64,000 bases of DNA from an uncultured Bacilli bacterium (GTDB lineage Bacteria > Bacillota_I > Bacilli_A > RF39 > UBA660), in assembly GCA_934101115.1 (NCBI GenBank), contig CAKOPW010000001.1, forward strand, positions 62,001 to 126,000, in the 5' to 3' direction. How positions within the stretch are numbered: position 1 is the first letter of the stretch; the number at the start of each line of letters is the position of its first letter. Under the pieces are notes generated by a model, which ran no database searches, was not told the origin of the DNA, and saw nothing but the letters and a program-made list of their open reading frames with translations. A program made the position numbers and the translations under genes. This document shows positions 18,499 through 29,762 of this stretch, in pieces.

Positions 18499-19581
18499 TT
18501 AAATAAGTTTAACTAAAATCTCATTCATAACATATATCATGTTTGGATTTACAAATAAATAGCCGTTTTTATATATAAGTTCACCCTTATTTATAAGCTC
18601 TTGCACTGGATATGCATCTTGAATATTAACATTATATTTATTAAAAAAATCATCAACATTTATACCTTCTAGTTTTCTAAGACCTAACATAATTTCATTA
18701 TCCATTTGATCTTTATGAGTAAGGAGATTTTCTTCTAGACGATAGTTTCCTTTAATATATTCGTGAATACTTCTAGTATTAGTATACCTAAATCCGTCTT
18801 TATAGCCGCTTGCTCCAAGACCAAAACCATAATATTCACCGTTATTCCAATAGTTTAAATTATGAACTGATTTATATCCAGGTTTAGCAAAATTACTAAC
18901 TTCATAATGATCATACCCTGATTTTTTAAGATATTTGCATATCGTGTTATACATTTTAAAATCCAAGTCTTCACTTATATATTCTTCACCATTTATTTTC
19001 ATTTTAGTGTGTTCTTCAATTATTAAAGAATAAGTTGAAATATGAGTTGGATTAAGCTTTAATAATTTGTTTATGTCTTTTTTTAATACACTTAGTTTTT
19101 CTCCAGGTATTGCATACATTAAATCGAGATTAATATTAGTAAGCCCTCTAAGTCTCATTTTTTTTAACTTTTCTTCAATATCACTATATTCACATTCTCT
19201 TTCAAGTATGTTTAAATTACTTGGGTCAAAAGATTCAATACCAATACTTACACGATTGATCCCATATTCGATAATATCATCCAAAAATTCATCATCAATA
19301 TCCTTTGGATTTACTTCAATTGTGTATTCACAGTCAGGATCGCGATTGAATATTTCTAAAGTTCGAAGTAATCTGATTCTTTCTTTTCTAGATAAACATG
19401 ATGGAGTTCCGCCTCCAATATATAAAGATTTGATTCTTTCTCCGTCATAGCTGTTTTCTATTTCTTTTCTTAATGCCTCCAAATAATCACTTATAAAAGA
19501 ATCGATTTTTAATACTTTTGGAAAATCACAATAAGAACATATATGATTACAAAAAGGAATATGTACATATACTGCTTCCAT
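18499..19581 (-). CDS. hemW: Radical SAM heme chaperone HemW
   Basis: 360 residues. The radical SAM motif CNHICSYC (CX3CX2C) lies near residues 11-18, followed by YIGGGTPSCL. True oxygen-independent coproporphyrinogen oxidases (HemN) have an extra Cys in this motif; its absence and the shorter length point to HemW, which inserts heme. It lies downstream of lepA, as is common in Firmicutes. No other heme genes are seen here. Confidence 0.88.
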   Translation of the reverse strand: MEAVYVHIPFCNHICSYCDFPKVLKIDSFISDYLEALRKEIENSYDGERIKSLYIGGGTPSCLSRKERIRLLRTLEIFNRDPDCEYTIEVNPKDIDDEFLDDIIEYGINRVSIGIESFDPSNLNILERECEYSDIEEKLKKMRLRGLTNINLDLMYAIPGEKLSVLKKDINKLLKLNPTHISTYSLIIEEHTKMKINGEEYISEDLDFKMYNTICKYLKKSGYDHYEVSNFAKPGYKSVHNLNYWNNGEYYGFGLGASGYKDGFRYTNTRSIHEYIKGNYRLEENLLTHKDQMDNEIMLGLRKLEGINVDDFFNKYNVNIQDAYPVQELINKGELIYKNGYLFVNPNMIYVMNEILVKLI

Positions 19582-19615
19582 ATCATCACCTACATTAAAA
19601 TTTTATACTAAAATA

Positions 19616-19655
19616 CAACAAAAAACAAGAATATTGTTTTATTTATTCTTGTATA
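19616..19655 (-). terminator. Terminator of lepA
   Basis: ACAAGAATA/TATTCTTGT stem followed by T6 on the minus strand. It lies between lepA and hemW, so hemW may be expressed from read-through or its own promoter. Confidence 0.65.
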
Positions 19656-21452
19656 TTATTTTTCAGTTTTTAAAACACTTAGGAAGGCTTCTGGTGGTAT
19701 TTCAACGTTTCCAACCATCTTCATTCTCTTCTTTCCTTCTTTTTGCTTTTCAAGAAGTTTTCTCTTACGAGAAATATCTCCGCCATAACATTTTGCTAAA
19801 ACGTTTTTCTTCATTTGACTGATATTTTCACGAGCAATTACTTTTGAACCAACGCTTGCTTGAATTGGAACTTGAAACAATTGACGTGGTATTATTGCTT
19901 TTAAGTTCTCAACGATTTTTCTACCTCTTGAATAAGCAAAGTCTTTATGAACAATTAATGATAAAGCATCGACTATTTCTCCATTGATTAAAATATCCAT
20001 CTTTACTAGATCACTTGCTTTATATCCAATAATTTCATAATCAAAAGATGCATAACCTTTAGTAGTAGATTTTAATCTATCATAGAAATCATATACAATC
20101 TCTGATAAAGGTATCTCATAATGTATGTTTACACGAGTATCATTTATATAATCCATTGATTTATATATGCCTCTTTTATCTTGACAAAGTTCCATAATAG
20201 CTCCAATGTATTCACTTGGAACAAAGATATTAGTTTCAATATATGGTTCTCTAATTTCAGCTATTTTAACTCGCTCTGGCATTTTTGAAGGAGAATCAAT
20301 TGAGACAACCTCACCATTAGTTAATTTTACTTCATAAATAACTGATGGAGATGTGGTAATGATATCTATTCCGAATTCTCTTTCAATACGTTCTTCAATT
20401 ATTTCCATATGAAGAAGTCCTAAAAATCCACAACGAAAACCAAATCCTAAAGCTTCAGATGTTTCAGGTTCAAATTCTAAAGATGCATCATTTAGTTTTA
20501 GCTTTTCTAATGCTTCTTTTAATGGTTCGAACTTGTTTGGTTCGATTGGAAAAAGGCCCGAATAAACCATTGGTTTCATTGGTTGATATCCTGGAAGCGG
20601 AGTTTTAGCTTCATGAGCAAGTGTTGTTATAGTGTCTCCGACTTTAACAGTATCGATTGTTTTAATACTCGCATTGATCCAACCTACTTGACCACTTACT
20701 AGTTCAGAAAGTTCTTTAGTTTTAGGAGTTGATACACCAAGTTCAACCACTTCATAAGTTGCTCCTGTTGACATCATTTTTATAGTATCACTTTTCTTTA
20801 TTTTTCCATCAAATACACGAACAGATGCAATAACGCCTCGATATGGATCAAAGTAAGAATCAAAAATCATGGCTTTAGTTTCGTGATCAACTGGTTCTTT
20901 TGGAGCAGGAATACGTTTAACTATAGCATCAAGTAGTTCTTTAACTCCAACACCTGTCTTACCACTACATAAAAGAATTTCATCACGATTAAAACCTAAA
21001 ACATTAACGAGTTCGTTTGTAACCTTTTCGACATCAGCATTAGGTAAATCTATCTTATTTATAACAGGAATAATTGTTAAATCATTATTCATTGCAAGAT
21101 AAAGATTAGCAAGAGTTTGAGCTTCAATTCCTTGAGCAGCATCAACTATCAAAATAGCTCCTTCACATGCAGCTAAACTACGTGAGACTTCATATGAAAA
21201 ATCGACATGTCCTGGAGTATCAATTAAGTGTAATATGTATTCTTCACCTTCATAATTATATTTAAGTTCAACCGCGTTAAGTTTGATTGTAATACCTCTT
21301 TCACGCTCAAGATCCATGCTATCTAAAAGTTGATCTTTCATATCGTGGCTTGATACCGCACCTGTTAACTCCAAAATTCTATCAGCAAGTGTACTTTTAC
21401 CATGATCTATATGAGCAATAATACTAAAGTTTCTAATGTGATTTATATCCAT
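19656..21452 (-). CDS. lepA: Elongation factor 4 (LepA)
   Basis: 598 residues. GTPase motifs: AHIDHGKST at 14-22, DTPGH near 78, NKIDLP near 130. The LepA-specific C-terminal region is present ([38 protein letters not shown]). It acts on stalled ribosomes and can back-translocate them. The start has AGGTGA. Confidence 0.97.
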   Translation of the reverse strand: MDINHIRNFSIIAHIDHGKSTLADRILELTGAVSSHDMKDQLLDSMDLERERGITIKLNAVELKYNYEGEEYILHLIDTPGHVDFSYEVSRSLAACEGAILIVDAAQGIEAQTLANLYLAMNNDLTIIPVINKIDLPNADVEKVTNELVNVLGFNRDEILLCSGKTGVGVKELLDAIVKRIPAPKEPVDHETKAMIFDSYFDPYRGVIASVRVFDGKIKKSDTIKMMSTGATYEVVELGVSTPKTKELSELVSGQVGWINASIKTIDTVKVGDTITTLAHEAKTPLPGYQPMKPMVYSGLFPIEPNKFEPLKEALEKLKLNDASLEFEPETSEALGFGFRCGFLGLLHMEIIEERIEREFGIDIITTSPSVIYEVKLTNGEVVSIDSPSKMPERVKIAEIREPYIETNIFVPSEYIGAIMELCQDKRGIYKSMDYINDTRVNIHYEIPLSEIVYDFYDRLKSTTKGYASFDYEIIGYKASDLVKMDILINGEIVDALSLIVHKDFAYSRGRKIVENLKAIIPRQLFQVPIQASVGSKVIARENISQMKKNVLAKCYGGDISRKRKLLEKQKEGKKRMKMVGNVEIPPEAFLSVLKTEK

Positions 21453-21499
21453 TTTTCTTCACCTATGAAAAATTATATCAAAAAAGATTAAAATTCTCC

Positions 21500-21531
21500 A
21501 TAAAAAAGAAAGTAGTTGTCTACTTTCTAAG
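21500..21531 (-). terminator. Terminator of dnaG-rpoD-trmK
   Basis: AGAAAGTAG/CTACTTTCT stem followed by T6 on the minus strand, overlapping the end of trmK. Confidence 0.75.
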
Positions 21532-22170
21532 CAATTTATTAAGAACTCTTTTTTCTTTTTTTAATCGAAGATGTAATAATATTTTATTTTTAGGAATTAA
21601 TCCTTCAATTTTTTCAATATTATTTATTTCAAACTCTAAATATGGTTTATTATGTTTAAGTATTGGTCCGTATGTTAAATCTATTTTTGAATATTTTTTA
21701 TTGCCACGAACAAACACTATATTGATATAATTCTTTTTATTATCTTGAAAATACTCTTCACTTTTGATAAAAAATCCTAATTTAGTTACATATTTTCTTA
21801 ACATTGTATGATCATTATTAGATTGAATTATTAACTTATTAATATTCTTTAAATGATCATTATTCAAAATACCCATGATAGTATTTGTTCCCATACCAGA
21901 GATTATTACAGTGTCTATGTTATCTTTTTCAGTTAAAACATTTAATCCATCACCTAAACGAGCCTCTATTTTGTCGCTTAAACCTTCATTTTCAATATTT
22001 TTAATACCTGAATCTAAAGCCTGAGAGTTAACGTCAGATGCAATGATACTTTTAACTAAATCATTTTTTACTAGAAAAATGTCAAGTAATGCATGATCAC
22101 ATCCAATGTCAATTATTTTATCATTATAATTTACAAATTTTGTAAGGGATGAAAGTCTTAAACTTAACAT
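21520..22170 (-). CDS. trmK: tRNA (adenine22-N1)-methyltransferase
   Basis: 216 residues with a Rossmann methyltransferase fold: DIGCDHALLDI (SAM site) near residue 21, IASDVN, and VIISGMGTNTI near 89. Family TrmK, which makes m1A22 in tRNA. It sits 20 bases after rpoD with AGGAGGTG, the usual Firmicutes position. Confidence 0.92.
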   Translation of the reverse strand: MLSLRLSSLTKFVNYNDKIIDIGCDHALLDIFLVKNDLVKSIIASDVNSQALDSGIKNIENEGLSDKIEARLGDGLNVLTEKDNIDTVIISGMGTNTIMGILNNDHLKNINKLIIQSNNDHTMLRKYVTKLGFFIKSEEYFQDNKKNYINIVFVRGNKKYSKIDLTYGPILKHNKPYLEFEINNIEKIEGLIPKNKILLHLRLKKEKRVLNKLLRK

Positions 22171-22189
22171 AAATACACCTCCTAAATAT

Positions 22190-23293
22190 CTAGTCAGTCA
22201 TAAAGTCTTTTAATTTTTTAGCACGAGAAGGATGTCTTAATTTTCTTAAAGCTTTTGCTTCTATTTGACGAATTCTTTCTCTTGTAACATTAAACCTTTT
22301 ACCAACTTCTTCAAGAGTATAACTTGTTCCATCAATTAATCCAAAACGAAGTTCTAGCACTTGTTGTTCTCTTGGTTGAAGTGTAGATAAAACTGATTTA
22401 ATTTCTTCTTTCAAGATTTCGTTTGTTGCATATTCTTCAGGGCTTAAACTTGATTCATCTTTAATGAAATCGCCTAAATGTGAATCATCTTCTTCACCAA
22501 TTGGAGTTTCAAGAGAAACTGGATCTTGACTTATTTTTATAACTTCTCTTACTTTATCAACACTGATACCCATTTTTTTAGCAAGTTCTTCATCACTTGG
22601 TTCACGGTTTAATTCAAGTGTCATTTGTCTTTGAATACGTGCCATTTTATTAATAGTTTCTACCATATGTACTGGAACACGAATTGTTCTTGCTTGATCT
22701 GCAAGTGCACGAGTTATTGCTTGTCTAATCCACCAAGTAGCATAAGTTGAGAATTTGTAACCTTTACCAAAGTCAAACTTTTCTACAGCTTTCATAAGAC
22801 CGATATTTCCTTCTTGAATTAAATCAAGAAATAAAAGTCCGCGTCCAACATATCTTTTAGCAATAGAAACAACTAGACGTAAGTTTGATTCGGCAAGAAT
22901 ATTTCTAGCTTCTTCGTCGCCATTAGCTACACGCACTGATAAATCCATTTCTTCTTCAGGAGTTAAAAGGGATATACGTCCGATTTCTTTTAAATACATA
23001 CGAACTGGATCGTTGATATTAACGTCTTTAGTTAAATCTTCATCATCAAGTACGATTACTTCTTCTTCTTTTTTTAATCCATCTTCAGAACTTTTTGCTT
23101 CTTCTTCAGTAATAACACTTATTCCGGCTTCTACAAAGCTATTATATAATTGATCTAATGAATCAGCATCCATATCAAGACCTTGTAAAGCTTTAGCAAG
23201 TTCTTCAAATGTAATAAATCCCTTCTTTTGTCCTTCCTCGATTAGTTCTTTTTTTCTTTCATCAAAAGTTTTAATTTCTTCTACTTTTTTCAT
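22190..23293 (-). CDS. rpoD: Primary sigma factor RpoD (sigma A)
   Basis: 367 residues. Region 1.1 is acidic; region 1.2 contains [11 protein letters not shown]. Regions 2.1-2.4 include [27 protein letters not shown] and [12 protein letters not shown]. Region 4.2 shows the helix-turn-helix [24 protein letters not shown], split here by a few residues. It overlaps the dnaG stop (ATGA), reproducing the macromolecular-synthesis operon. Confidence 0.98.
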   Translation of the reverse strand: MKKVEEIKTFDERKKELIEEGQKKGFITFEELAKALQGLDMDADSLDQLYNSFVEAGISVITEEEAKSSEDGLKKEEEVIVLDDEDLTKDVNINDPVRMYLKEIGRISLLTPEEEMDLSVRVANGDEEARNILAESNLRLVVSIAKRYVGRGLLFLDLIQEGNIGLMKAVEKFDFGKGYKFSTYATWWIRQAITRALADQARTIRVPVHMVETINKMARIQRQMTLELNREPSDEELAKKMGISVDKVREVIKISQDPVSLETPIGEEDDSHLGDFIKDESSLSPEEYATNEILKEEIKSVLSTLQPREQQVLELRFGLIDGTSYTLEEVGKRFNVTRERIRQIEAKALRKLRHPSRAKKLKDFMTD

Positions 23294-25014
23294 TTAACAC
23301 ACATCCTCTTTTTTAAATTCACTATTTCATCATTAATACGAAGTTTTTCATTTATATCCGTTGTCGTTTTTAACTTTTCTTTCAATTCTTTTATCTTTCT
23401 TTCGTTAGCTAGATCTTTTACTTTATTTACAACATCTATAATTTCTTCATCACTTAACGTATTTTGAATAAATTCGTCTATAACTTGAATTGCAAGTTCG
23501 TAAGCATCACTTTCAACCTCATATGATATAAAATCAGCAATACTTATATAATTATATTTTATATAGAAAGCCAATAAATCATTTGCAAGTGTATTATACT
23601 CATCATTTGGTAAATATGCAAGTTCTTGTTCATATAGTCTAATGTATTTAGTATCATTCATCATATAGTAACAAATTAAACCATATAATTTCTCGTCCTT
23701 TTTTAATCTTTTTTTTACTTCTACTTTGGTTATAGTTTCTGGCTTGTTTTCAACTTTAATGACTTTATTCATCAATGTATTTTTGTCAATTCCGTAATCG
23801 TTTGCCAGTTTATTAATCGTTAAATCTATTAAAATATCATCTTTACACTTACTTAATTCTGAAAGTATAGAATTAACATACGCTGAAACGTCATCGACCT
23901 TATCAAAGTTTTTGTTTTTCTTTAATTGATTCAATTTGAAATCAAAGAATGTTACGGCATGTTCTACCGCGTCTATGAATTCACTTACATCATGGCTAGT
24001 TAAATATTCATCTGGGTCTTTGGCTCCACTGATTCTTAATACTAAAGTTTCAATTCCGGCCTCGCTTAATTTTTCTCCATTTTTTATTGTAGCCATTTCT
24101 CCAGCTGAGTCATTATCCATACATAAAACGACTTTAACGTTTAATTTACTTAAAAGTTTAATATGTTCTTTTGTAAGTGCTGTACCCATAGTTGCAACAA
24201 CGTTTTTTACTCCGCAAGAATAAACTCTTATTGCATCCATTTGACCTTCAACAATTATTATAGTTTTCTTTAACCTTGCTTCACTTACGGCTCGATGATA
24301 ATTAAATAATACTTCACCTTTTTTAAATATAACTGTTTCCTTGGTGTTTACATACTTGGCGTCGTCGCTTTGTTTATATATACGAGCACTTATTCCAACT
24401 GGTTTTCCGTTTGCGTTGTGTATTGGGAAAGTTATACGATTTTTAAATATATCATATATTTTATTACCGTGGTTTATTAATCCAACATCAAGTAAAACAT
24501 TTTCATCAAAACCTTTATTTAAAAGTAAACTTGATAAGGCATCATTATTGGGTGCTAATCCAATTTCAAATTCATCTATTACTTCATCGCTTAATGCACG
24601 ATTTTGCAAATATTTTTTAGCTTCAATTCCATCCTTGCTTCTTAAATTGTTTTGATAAAATTTAATAGCTAAATTCATAGCTTCATAATGTTTATCATAT
24701 TTACTAGTGACATGAATACCAGTACTTAGTGAAACACCTATTTTATCAGCAACAACTTTTACCGCTTCGATAAAACTTATATTTTCAAAATCTTGAACAA
24801 AGTTAAATACATTTCCAGTTTTGTGACAAACGAAGCAGGTAAATATTCCTTTTTCTTCACTTACTGACATTGATGGATTATGGTCATCATGAAATGGACA
24901 TATTCCAAAATAGTTACTACCTTTTTTTTCAAGACTAATATATGAGCTAATTATGTCTACAATATTAGCTTGTTTTTGAATTGAATTAATTTCTTCATTA
25001 CTAATTGCAGCCAT
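23290..25014 (-). CDS. dnaG: DNA primase DnaG
   Basis: 574 residues. The CHC2 zinc ribbon uses C39, H42, C60 and C63. The Toprim domain has [10 protein letters not shown] near 253-262 and CMDNDSAG near 300. A short C-terminal helicase-binding region is diverged. Makes RNA primers at the fork. First gene of dnaG-rpoD-trmK. Confidence 0.97.
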   Translation of the reverse strand: MAAISNEEINSIQKQANIVDIISSYISLEKKGSNYFGICPFHDDHNPSMSVSEEKGIFTCFVCHKTGNVFNFVQDFENISFIEAVKVVADKIGVSLSTGIHVTSKYDKHYEAMNLAIKFYQNNLRSKDGIEAKKYLQNRALSDEVIDEFEIGLAPNNDALSSLLLNKGFDENVLLDVGLINHGNKIYDIFKNRITFPIHNANGKPVGISARIYKQSDDAKYVNTKETVIFKKGEVLFNYHRAVSEARLKKTIIIVEGQMDAIRVYSCGVKNVVATMGTALTKEHIKLLSKLNVKVVLCMDNDSAGEMATIKNGEKLSEAGIETLVLRISGAKDPDEYLTSHDVSEFIDAVEHAVTFFDFKLNQLKKNKNFDKVDDVSAYVNSILSELSKCKDDILIDLTINKLANDYGIDKNTLMNKVIKVENKPETITKVEVKKRLKKDEKLYGLICYYMMNDTKYIRLYEQELAYLPNDEYNTLANDLLAFYIKYNYISIADFISYEVESDAYELAIQVIDEFIQNTLSDEEIIDVVNKVKDLANERKIKELKEKLKTTTDINEKLRINDEIVNLKKRMCVK

Positions 25015-25092
25015 AATTTCACCTTCTAATTATATATTTTACCCTAAAAGTCTTAAATTTCTTCTTTTTTTTGACATTTTTTGAAAAAAACA

Positions 25093-25116
25093 TAAAAAAA
25101 GAGGAATAATCCTCTT
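25093..25116 (-). terminator. Terminator of glycine-rich gene 2
   Basis: AAGAGGA/TCCTCTT stem with a T run on the minus strand. Confidence 0.75.
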
Positions 25117-25125
25117 GAAAAACTA

Positions 25126-27363
25126 TTAATCTTGACTTATCAATGTTATTTTTGCGTATCCATTGCCGGTGTTTCCAACAGCAGTAGATAATCCATCATG
25201 AGAAGGCATTTGTGTTTTGGTTCCTTTAACAGTTGTCCAACTATAGCCATTACCATCTATCATTGTTGTGTTTTTAAAAATGATATTGCTGTAATGATAT
25301 GAGCAAGTTATATCGGTTGTTCCATCCTTACATGTTGCTCCCTTACTATCACTTCTTGGTGTAGTACTGTTTTGTGATGAAACCGCAACACAACCAGCGT
25401 GTCCGGAGATAAATGATGAACCACCACCAGCACCCGAAACGGCTGTATGACCTCCGGCCCCTACCCAATCATAAAAATTTCCAGACCAGTATCCGTTTCC
25501 TCCAGTATTATTATAAAAATAGCTTCCTCCGGTATTAAGCAAAGGAACGTATCCAAAGGCGTGACCTGAAGTTTGAGTGGCGCCTTGAGCTCCTGTATGT
25601 TCTGTAACATTACCAGAAACACAACTTCCACCTTGATAACCAATCAAACCTCCAGCTGACCCTCCATATGGACTTCCCCCGTCAGTTGGATTTAAACCGC
25701 CTTGAGCTCCACCGCCGCCAGCAACCATTATTCTTGAAGTGAGAGATGATAGACTATCCCAACTACCATTTACTAACCTTATATCAGTGGCTCCTCCTCC
25801 AGTTTTAGTATAATTTTGATAACCATAATTGAAAACATAGTCCGTTGACGAAGAATCTAATCCAGATCTTCCAACATAAACATAAAATTTATTGCCTTTT
25901 TTAGCATTTAATTCACCACTTACATAACTTCCGTTTGCCGTTTGATAATAAGCGCCACCTTGCGCTCCCCAAAGCTCAAATTTGTAGGTTCCATTTACAG
26001 GAGCGATAAAAATTTGTTCACCTCCGGTGTAGTCATAAGTCCATACTTTTTGACTATCATAAGCTTTTTTTGTTCTAGATACTTTATTTAGTTTTAACTT
26101 ACATATTAAAGATTTACTATTGATATTATTTATAACTTGATTAGTGCTTTCTTGTGCTTTAATTTCTATTTGTTCGGTTGTTACATTAGTTGGTGATGAT
26201 AATAAAGTGATACGAGCATATCCATTTCCTTGCTTTGCACAGTTTTCAGTTGGTGTTGCACTTGTACATGTAGTATTTATTGTTTTTGTATTTTCTTCGG
26301 AAGATTCTTCACAGCTATAGCAATACATACTTTTTTCACTTAAAAGTGAATTACCAATATAACCTGATCCTCCAGCTCCGGATCCTCCCCAAGAAGCTCC
26401 ACCTCCATAGAAACCACCACCACCTGATGCCGATGCAAATTCTTTAGTTGTTGTCGATCCACCTCCAACTCCAAAATTTCCATTTAGCCATGATTCTTTA
26501 GAATTACCAGTTAAGTTACCTCCACCGTAACCTCCGGAGCTTTGTGTTCCACCGGTTGGATTGTTGTTCGCGATTGTTCCATTTGAATAGTTTTTTGTTG
26601 TAGTGGAACCGACATAGCCTCCACCAGCACCGCCATTATCTGCTAACCACCAAGTGCAGGCTCCGCCTCCGCCTCCTGCGACAATTAAAATACCATTTAA
26701 TTTTGAACTAAATTGAGATAGATTTCCACTGTTACTTAATATATGAGTTGAACCACCACCAGTACTAAAATTGATATTGTTTGTATCAGGATTATTAACT
26801 CTTACATTTCCACTATTAGGATAAGCATATACTACTCCTGAAGATCCGGATGAGTTTAAATTTTTTCCCTTTTCCCCAACATAAATATAAATTTTGTCAC
26901 TAGAAGGTAAATTTATTGTACCACTAGAGTACCCTCCATATCCTCCGTGATAACCGTTCGAATCTGTTCCTCCTTGAGCTCCCCATACATCAAACTTATA
27001 TGTTCCACTAACTGGTACAGTAAATGTTTGCTCTCCTCCTGTATAATCATAGTTCCAAACTTTTCCTACATTTTCATCTTCTTTTACACATTCTAAATAA
27101 GCTTCTGTATCATATTCTGTTGAATCATTTACTATATCTACACTTATGTCTCCATTTATATCACTTATTGTAAATTCATCTTTTGCATCGTTTATTCCAT
27201 CCACTTCAGTACCATTTACTTTTAATGAAGATAGGTATACTTTGAAATCATTTAAGTTTTCGGCTAGCTTTGAATTTCCATATATATTTATTGTTGCATT
27301 ATATGCTGCATATCCGATTGTCATAAATAAAACTGTTATCAAAAGTATTGGCATCTTCTTCAT
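25126..27363 (-). CDS. Glycine-rich surface protein 2 (two Gly_rich domains)
   Basis: 745 residues. Same signal/anchor and shared module (residues 1-95) as glycine-rich protein 1. First glycine-rich domain at about 105-380 and a second at about 445-745, each opening with a W-x-YDYTGGEQ.F..PV.GTYKFE/D.WGAQGG strand block and containing G-rich runs. A short Cys-pair segment (MYCYSCEESSE) ends domain 1. Linker of about 60 residues with a KLKLNKVSRTK block resembling the other paralogs. Predicted to be secreted and anchored; role unknown. ATG start with AAGGAAGAT. Confidence 0.75.
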   Translation of the reverse strand: MKKMPILLITVLFMTIGYAAYNATINIYGNSKLAENLNDFKVYLSSLKVNGTEVDGINDAKDEFTISDINGDISVDIVNDSTEYDTEAYLECVKEDENVGKVWNYDYTGGEQTFTVPVSGTYKFDVWGAQGGTDSNGYHGGYGGYSSGTINLPSSDKIYIYVGEKGKNLNSSGSSGVVYAYPNSGNVRVNNPDTNNINFSTGGGSTHILSNSGNLSQFSSKLNGILIVAGGGGGACTWWLADNGGAGGGYVGSTTTKNYSNGTIANNNPTGGTQSSGGYGGGNLTGNSKESWLNGNFGVGGGSTTTKEFASASGGGGFYGGGASWGGSGAGGSGYIGNSLLSEKSMYCYSCEESSEENTKTINTTCTSATPTENCAKQGNGYARITLLSSPTNVTTEQIEIKAQESTNQVINNINSKSLICKLKLNKVSRTKKAYDSQKVWTYDYTGGEQIFIAPVNGTYKFELWGAQGGAYYQTANGSYVSGELNAKKGNKFYVYVGRSGLDSSSTDYVFNYGYQNYTKTGGGATDIRLVNGSWDSLSSLTSRIMVAGGGGAQGGLNPTDGGSPYGGSAGGLIGYQGGSCVSGNVTEHTGAQGATQTSGHAFGYVPLLNTGGSYFYNNTGGNGYWSGNFYDWVGAGGHTAVSGAGGGSSFISGHAGCVAVSSQNSTTPRSDSKGATCKDGTTDITCSYHYSNIIFKNTTMIDGNGYSWTTVKGTKTQMPSHDGLSTAVGNTGNGYAKITLISQD

Positions 27364-27394
27364 TTTTACATCTTCCTTATCTTTCTATTTTTAT

Positions 27395-27420
27395 TTTATA
27401 ATACCCCCCCCGATTTTCAA
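27395..27420 (-). promoter_or_regulatory. G8-tract promoter element of glycine-rich gene 2
   Basis: TTGAAA (27420-27415), ATC, eight G (27411-27404), then TATTATAAAAT. Identical in layout to the elements at 8976 and 29654. Confidence 0.6.
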
Positions 27421-27437
27421 GTCAAACCAAAAAATTT

Positions 27438-27474
27438 TGCACAAAAAAATTATGCTTTTTTGCATAACTTTTTT
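27438..27474 (-). terminator. Terminator of glycine-rich gene 3
   Basis: TTATGC/GCATAA stem with an A6 loop and T7 tail on the minus strand, lying between glycine-rich gene 3 and the promoter of gene 2. The two tandem genes are therefore separate units. Confidence 0.75.
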
Positions 27475-29623
27475 AATCTATACTTACTAAAGTAATACGC
27501 GCATATCCATTTCCTTGCTTTGCACAGTTTTCAGTTGGATTAGAATTCACACATGTTGTTGAAATTGTTTTAGTTGATATTTCAGTTGACTCAGTACAAT
27601 TATAGCAGTACATCGCCTTATTTGATAAAAAAGAATTTCCAATATAACTAGATCCTCCACCGGCTCCAGATATTCTACTACCTCCGCCTCCATAGAAGCC
27701 GCCGCCACCTCCTACAGAATATTGTGATAAATTGAAATTGTAGTCATAACCAAGTCCAAATGAGCCACAAAGTTTATTTTCATTGTTACAACCAGCGGCA
27801 GTTTGAGTTGCTCCTAAACCATATGTATTAGCTACTGCATGAGCGGATAAGTTATATCCATCTTGTCCCTTAACTCCTCCAGCTGACCCTCCAGTACCAT
27901 AATTAACCGTATTACAATATGTTCCTCCGCCGCCTCCACCGGCAACAATTAATATTTGGTCCTTATTATTTTCTAAAGTTGATAGTAAACCTGATGTGGT
28001 TGCTATATGCGTTGCTCCGCCTCCAGAACTATTTAAACTGTACCTACAACCACGATTATTATTTTTGGCTGATCCCCCACCATTATAACCACCTTCAACA
28101 AAGCGATTAAAAGAAGTAGCTGTTTGACCAGTTCCTCCTACATTGATATAAAGAGTATCGTTAAGATTTAAATTTACATATCCTATAGAATAGCCTCCAT
28201 AACCTCCACTATAAACGTCAGTAGCGCTGCCACCTTGGGCTCCCCATACCTCTAACTTATATGTTCCAGTTTCTTTTATAGAGTATTTTTCTTCCTCTCC
28301 TGTATATATAAAACTTGCTTCATTTTTTTCTTTAGAGTTTTCTTTAGATACTTTTTGAATTTTGAGACTGCAAACTAATTTCTCGCCAGTAACATTCATA
28401 AATTTTTGCTTTAACGTGGAAGAAGATTTTATGTTGTTTTTGTTGGAAGAAAAACCAACTGGTGTCCACTCGTAGCTCTCAATAAAACTAATCTTAGCAT
28501 AGCCATTTCCGGATTTAGGACAATTTGCAGTTGGTGTTGCACTTGTACATGTTGTACTTATTGTTTTTGTAGATGTTTCACTTGATTCCGTACAATTATA
28601 ACAATACATACTTTTTTCTAACAACAGTGAATTCCCTATATAACTTGAACCTCCAGCACCTGCTCCGATGTTTGCTCCACTTCCACCATAATACCCACTT
28701 CCTCCTCCGGAACCTGCTCCGTCATGGTATATAGTCATAGCAGAATTTCCACCTTGTCCAAAAGATCCACAGTCAGCTCCGTTGCTATTACAACCAGCCG
28801 AGCTTTGATTTCCGGGATTTGAAAGACGGCCGACACCTGTATAATCTTGTAATAAATTTGTTGGTCTCATACCTGTATATCCTCCTGCTGAGCCTCCAAC
28901 ACCACCATTTGAACCATTGGTATAATGTCCACCTCCGCCTCCTGCAGCTACAATAATTAAATCTTTTTTATTGTTTACAAATGTAGATAAAAGACCTGAC
29001 GAAGTTGCTATATGTGTCGCTCCGCCTCCACCAGCAGCTAGAGATTCAGTTTGAGTGTATGCTAAAGCTGAACCGCCTCCATTATATCCTCCATCACATC
29101 TAGTAGCAGTTGTACAATTTTTACCTGTTGATCCAACATTGATATAGAGCTTATCATCAACGCTCAACTCTATATTTCCTTTTGAATAACCACCATAGCC
29201 TCCATGAAATTCATCATTTGCACTTCCACCTTGCGCTCCCCAAACTTCTAGAGTATACACTCCGTTTACTGGTGCAGTAAATGTTTGTTCGCTTCCTGTA
29301 TAGTCAAAAGACCATTCATCACCAGCAATCTTTTTTGTAAGTTCACACTCTAAGTAAGCATCGGCATCATATTCTGTTGAATCATTTTTTATTTCATATT
29401 CAACGCTCCCATTTAAAGTAGAGTCTATTGTAAATTCGTCTTTTGCATCATTTATTCCATTCACTTCTGTTCCATTTACTTTTAATGAAGATAAGTATAC
29501 TTTAAAGTCACTTAAGTTTTCAGCTAGCAATGTATTTCCATATATGTTTATTGTTGCATTATATGCTGCATAGCCTATTACCATAAATAAAACTGTTATC
29601 AAAAGTATTGTTGTTTTCTTCAT
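27473..29623 (-). CDS. Glycine-rich surface protein 3 (two Gly_rich domains)
   Basis: 716 residues, closest in layout to protein 2. Signal/anchor 1-25, shared module 30-95, Gly_rich domain 1 at about 110-385 and domain 2 at about 445-715. Both domains carry FTAPVNGVYTLEVWGAQGG- or YSIKETGTYKLEVWGAQGG-type openings, GGGGATHIATxSGLLS and SSYIGNS motifs. Each ends with a Cys-rich MYCYNCTES segment and CxSxxPTxNCxxxGNGYA. ATG start with CGGAGAT. Confidence 0.75.
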   Translation of the reverse strand: MKKTTILLITVLFMVIGYAAYNATINIYGNTLLAENLSDFKVYLSSLKVNGTEVNGINDAKDEFTIDSTLNGSVEYEIKNDSTEYDADAYLECELTKKIAGDEWSFDYTGSEQTFTAPVNGVYTLEVWGAQGGSANDEFHGGYGGYSKGNIELSVDDKLYINVGSTGKNCTTATRCDGGYNGGGSALAYTQTESLAAGGGGATHIATSSGLLSTFVNNKKDLIIVAAGGGGGHYTNGSNGGVGGSAGGYTGMRPTNLLQDYTGVGRLSNPGNQSSAGCNSNGADCGSFGQGGNSAMTIYHDGAGSGGGSGYYGGSGANIGAGAGGSSYIGNSLLLEKSMYCYNCTESSETSTKTISTTCTSATPTANCPKSGNGYAKISFIESYEWTPVGFSSNKNNIKSSSTLKQKFMNVTGEKLVCSLKIQKVSKENSKEKNEASFIYTGEEEKYSIKETGTYKLEVWGAQGGSATDVYSGGYGGYSIGYVNLNLNDTLYINVGGTGQTATSFNRFVEGGYNGGGSAKNNNRGCRYSLNSSGGGATHIATTSGLLSTLENNKDQILIVAGGGGGGTYCNTVNYGTGGSAGGVKGQDGYNLSAHAVANTYGLGATQTAAGCNNENKLCGSFGLGYDYNFNLSQYSVGGGGGFYGGGGSRISGAGGGSSYIGNSFLSNKAMYCYNCTESTEISTKTISTTCVNSNPTENCAKQGNGYARITLVSID

Positions 29624-29653
29624 TTTTACATCTCCGTATCTTTCTATTTTTAT

Positions 29654-29679
29654 TTTATAATACCCCCCCCGATTTGCAA
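29654..29679 (-). promoter_or_regulatory. G8-tract promoter element of glycine-rich gene 3
   Basis: TTGCAA (29679-29674), ATC, eight G (29670-29663), then TATTATAAAAT. The first hexamer differs by one base from the other two copies. Confidence 0.6.
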
Positions 29680-29728
29680 GTTAATTCAAAAATATTTGCA
29701 CAAAAATCAAAAAAACATCATTTTATAG

Positions 29729-29758
29729 TTGATGTTTTTGGTAAAATCGTGATATCAT
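29729..29758 (+). promoter_or_regulatory. Promoter of candidate small RNA
   Basis: TTGATG (29729-29734), 18 bases, TATCAT (29753-29758). It overlaps an inverted repeat AAACATCA/TGATGTTT that may terminate minus-strand transcripts. Confidence 0.4.
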
Positions 29759-29762
29759 TTAT

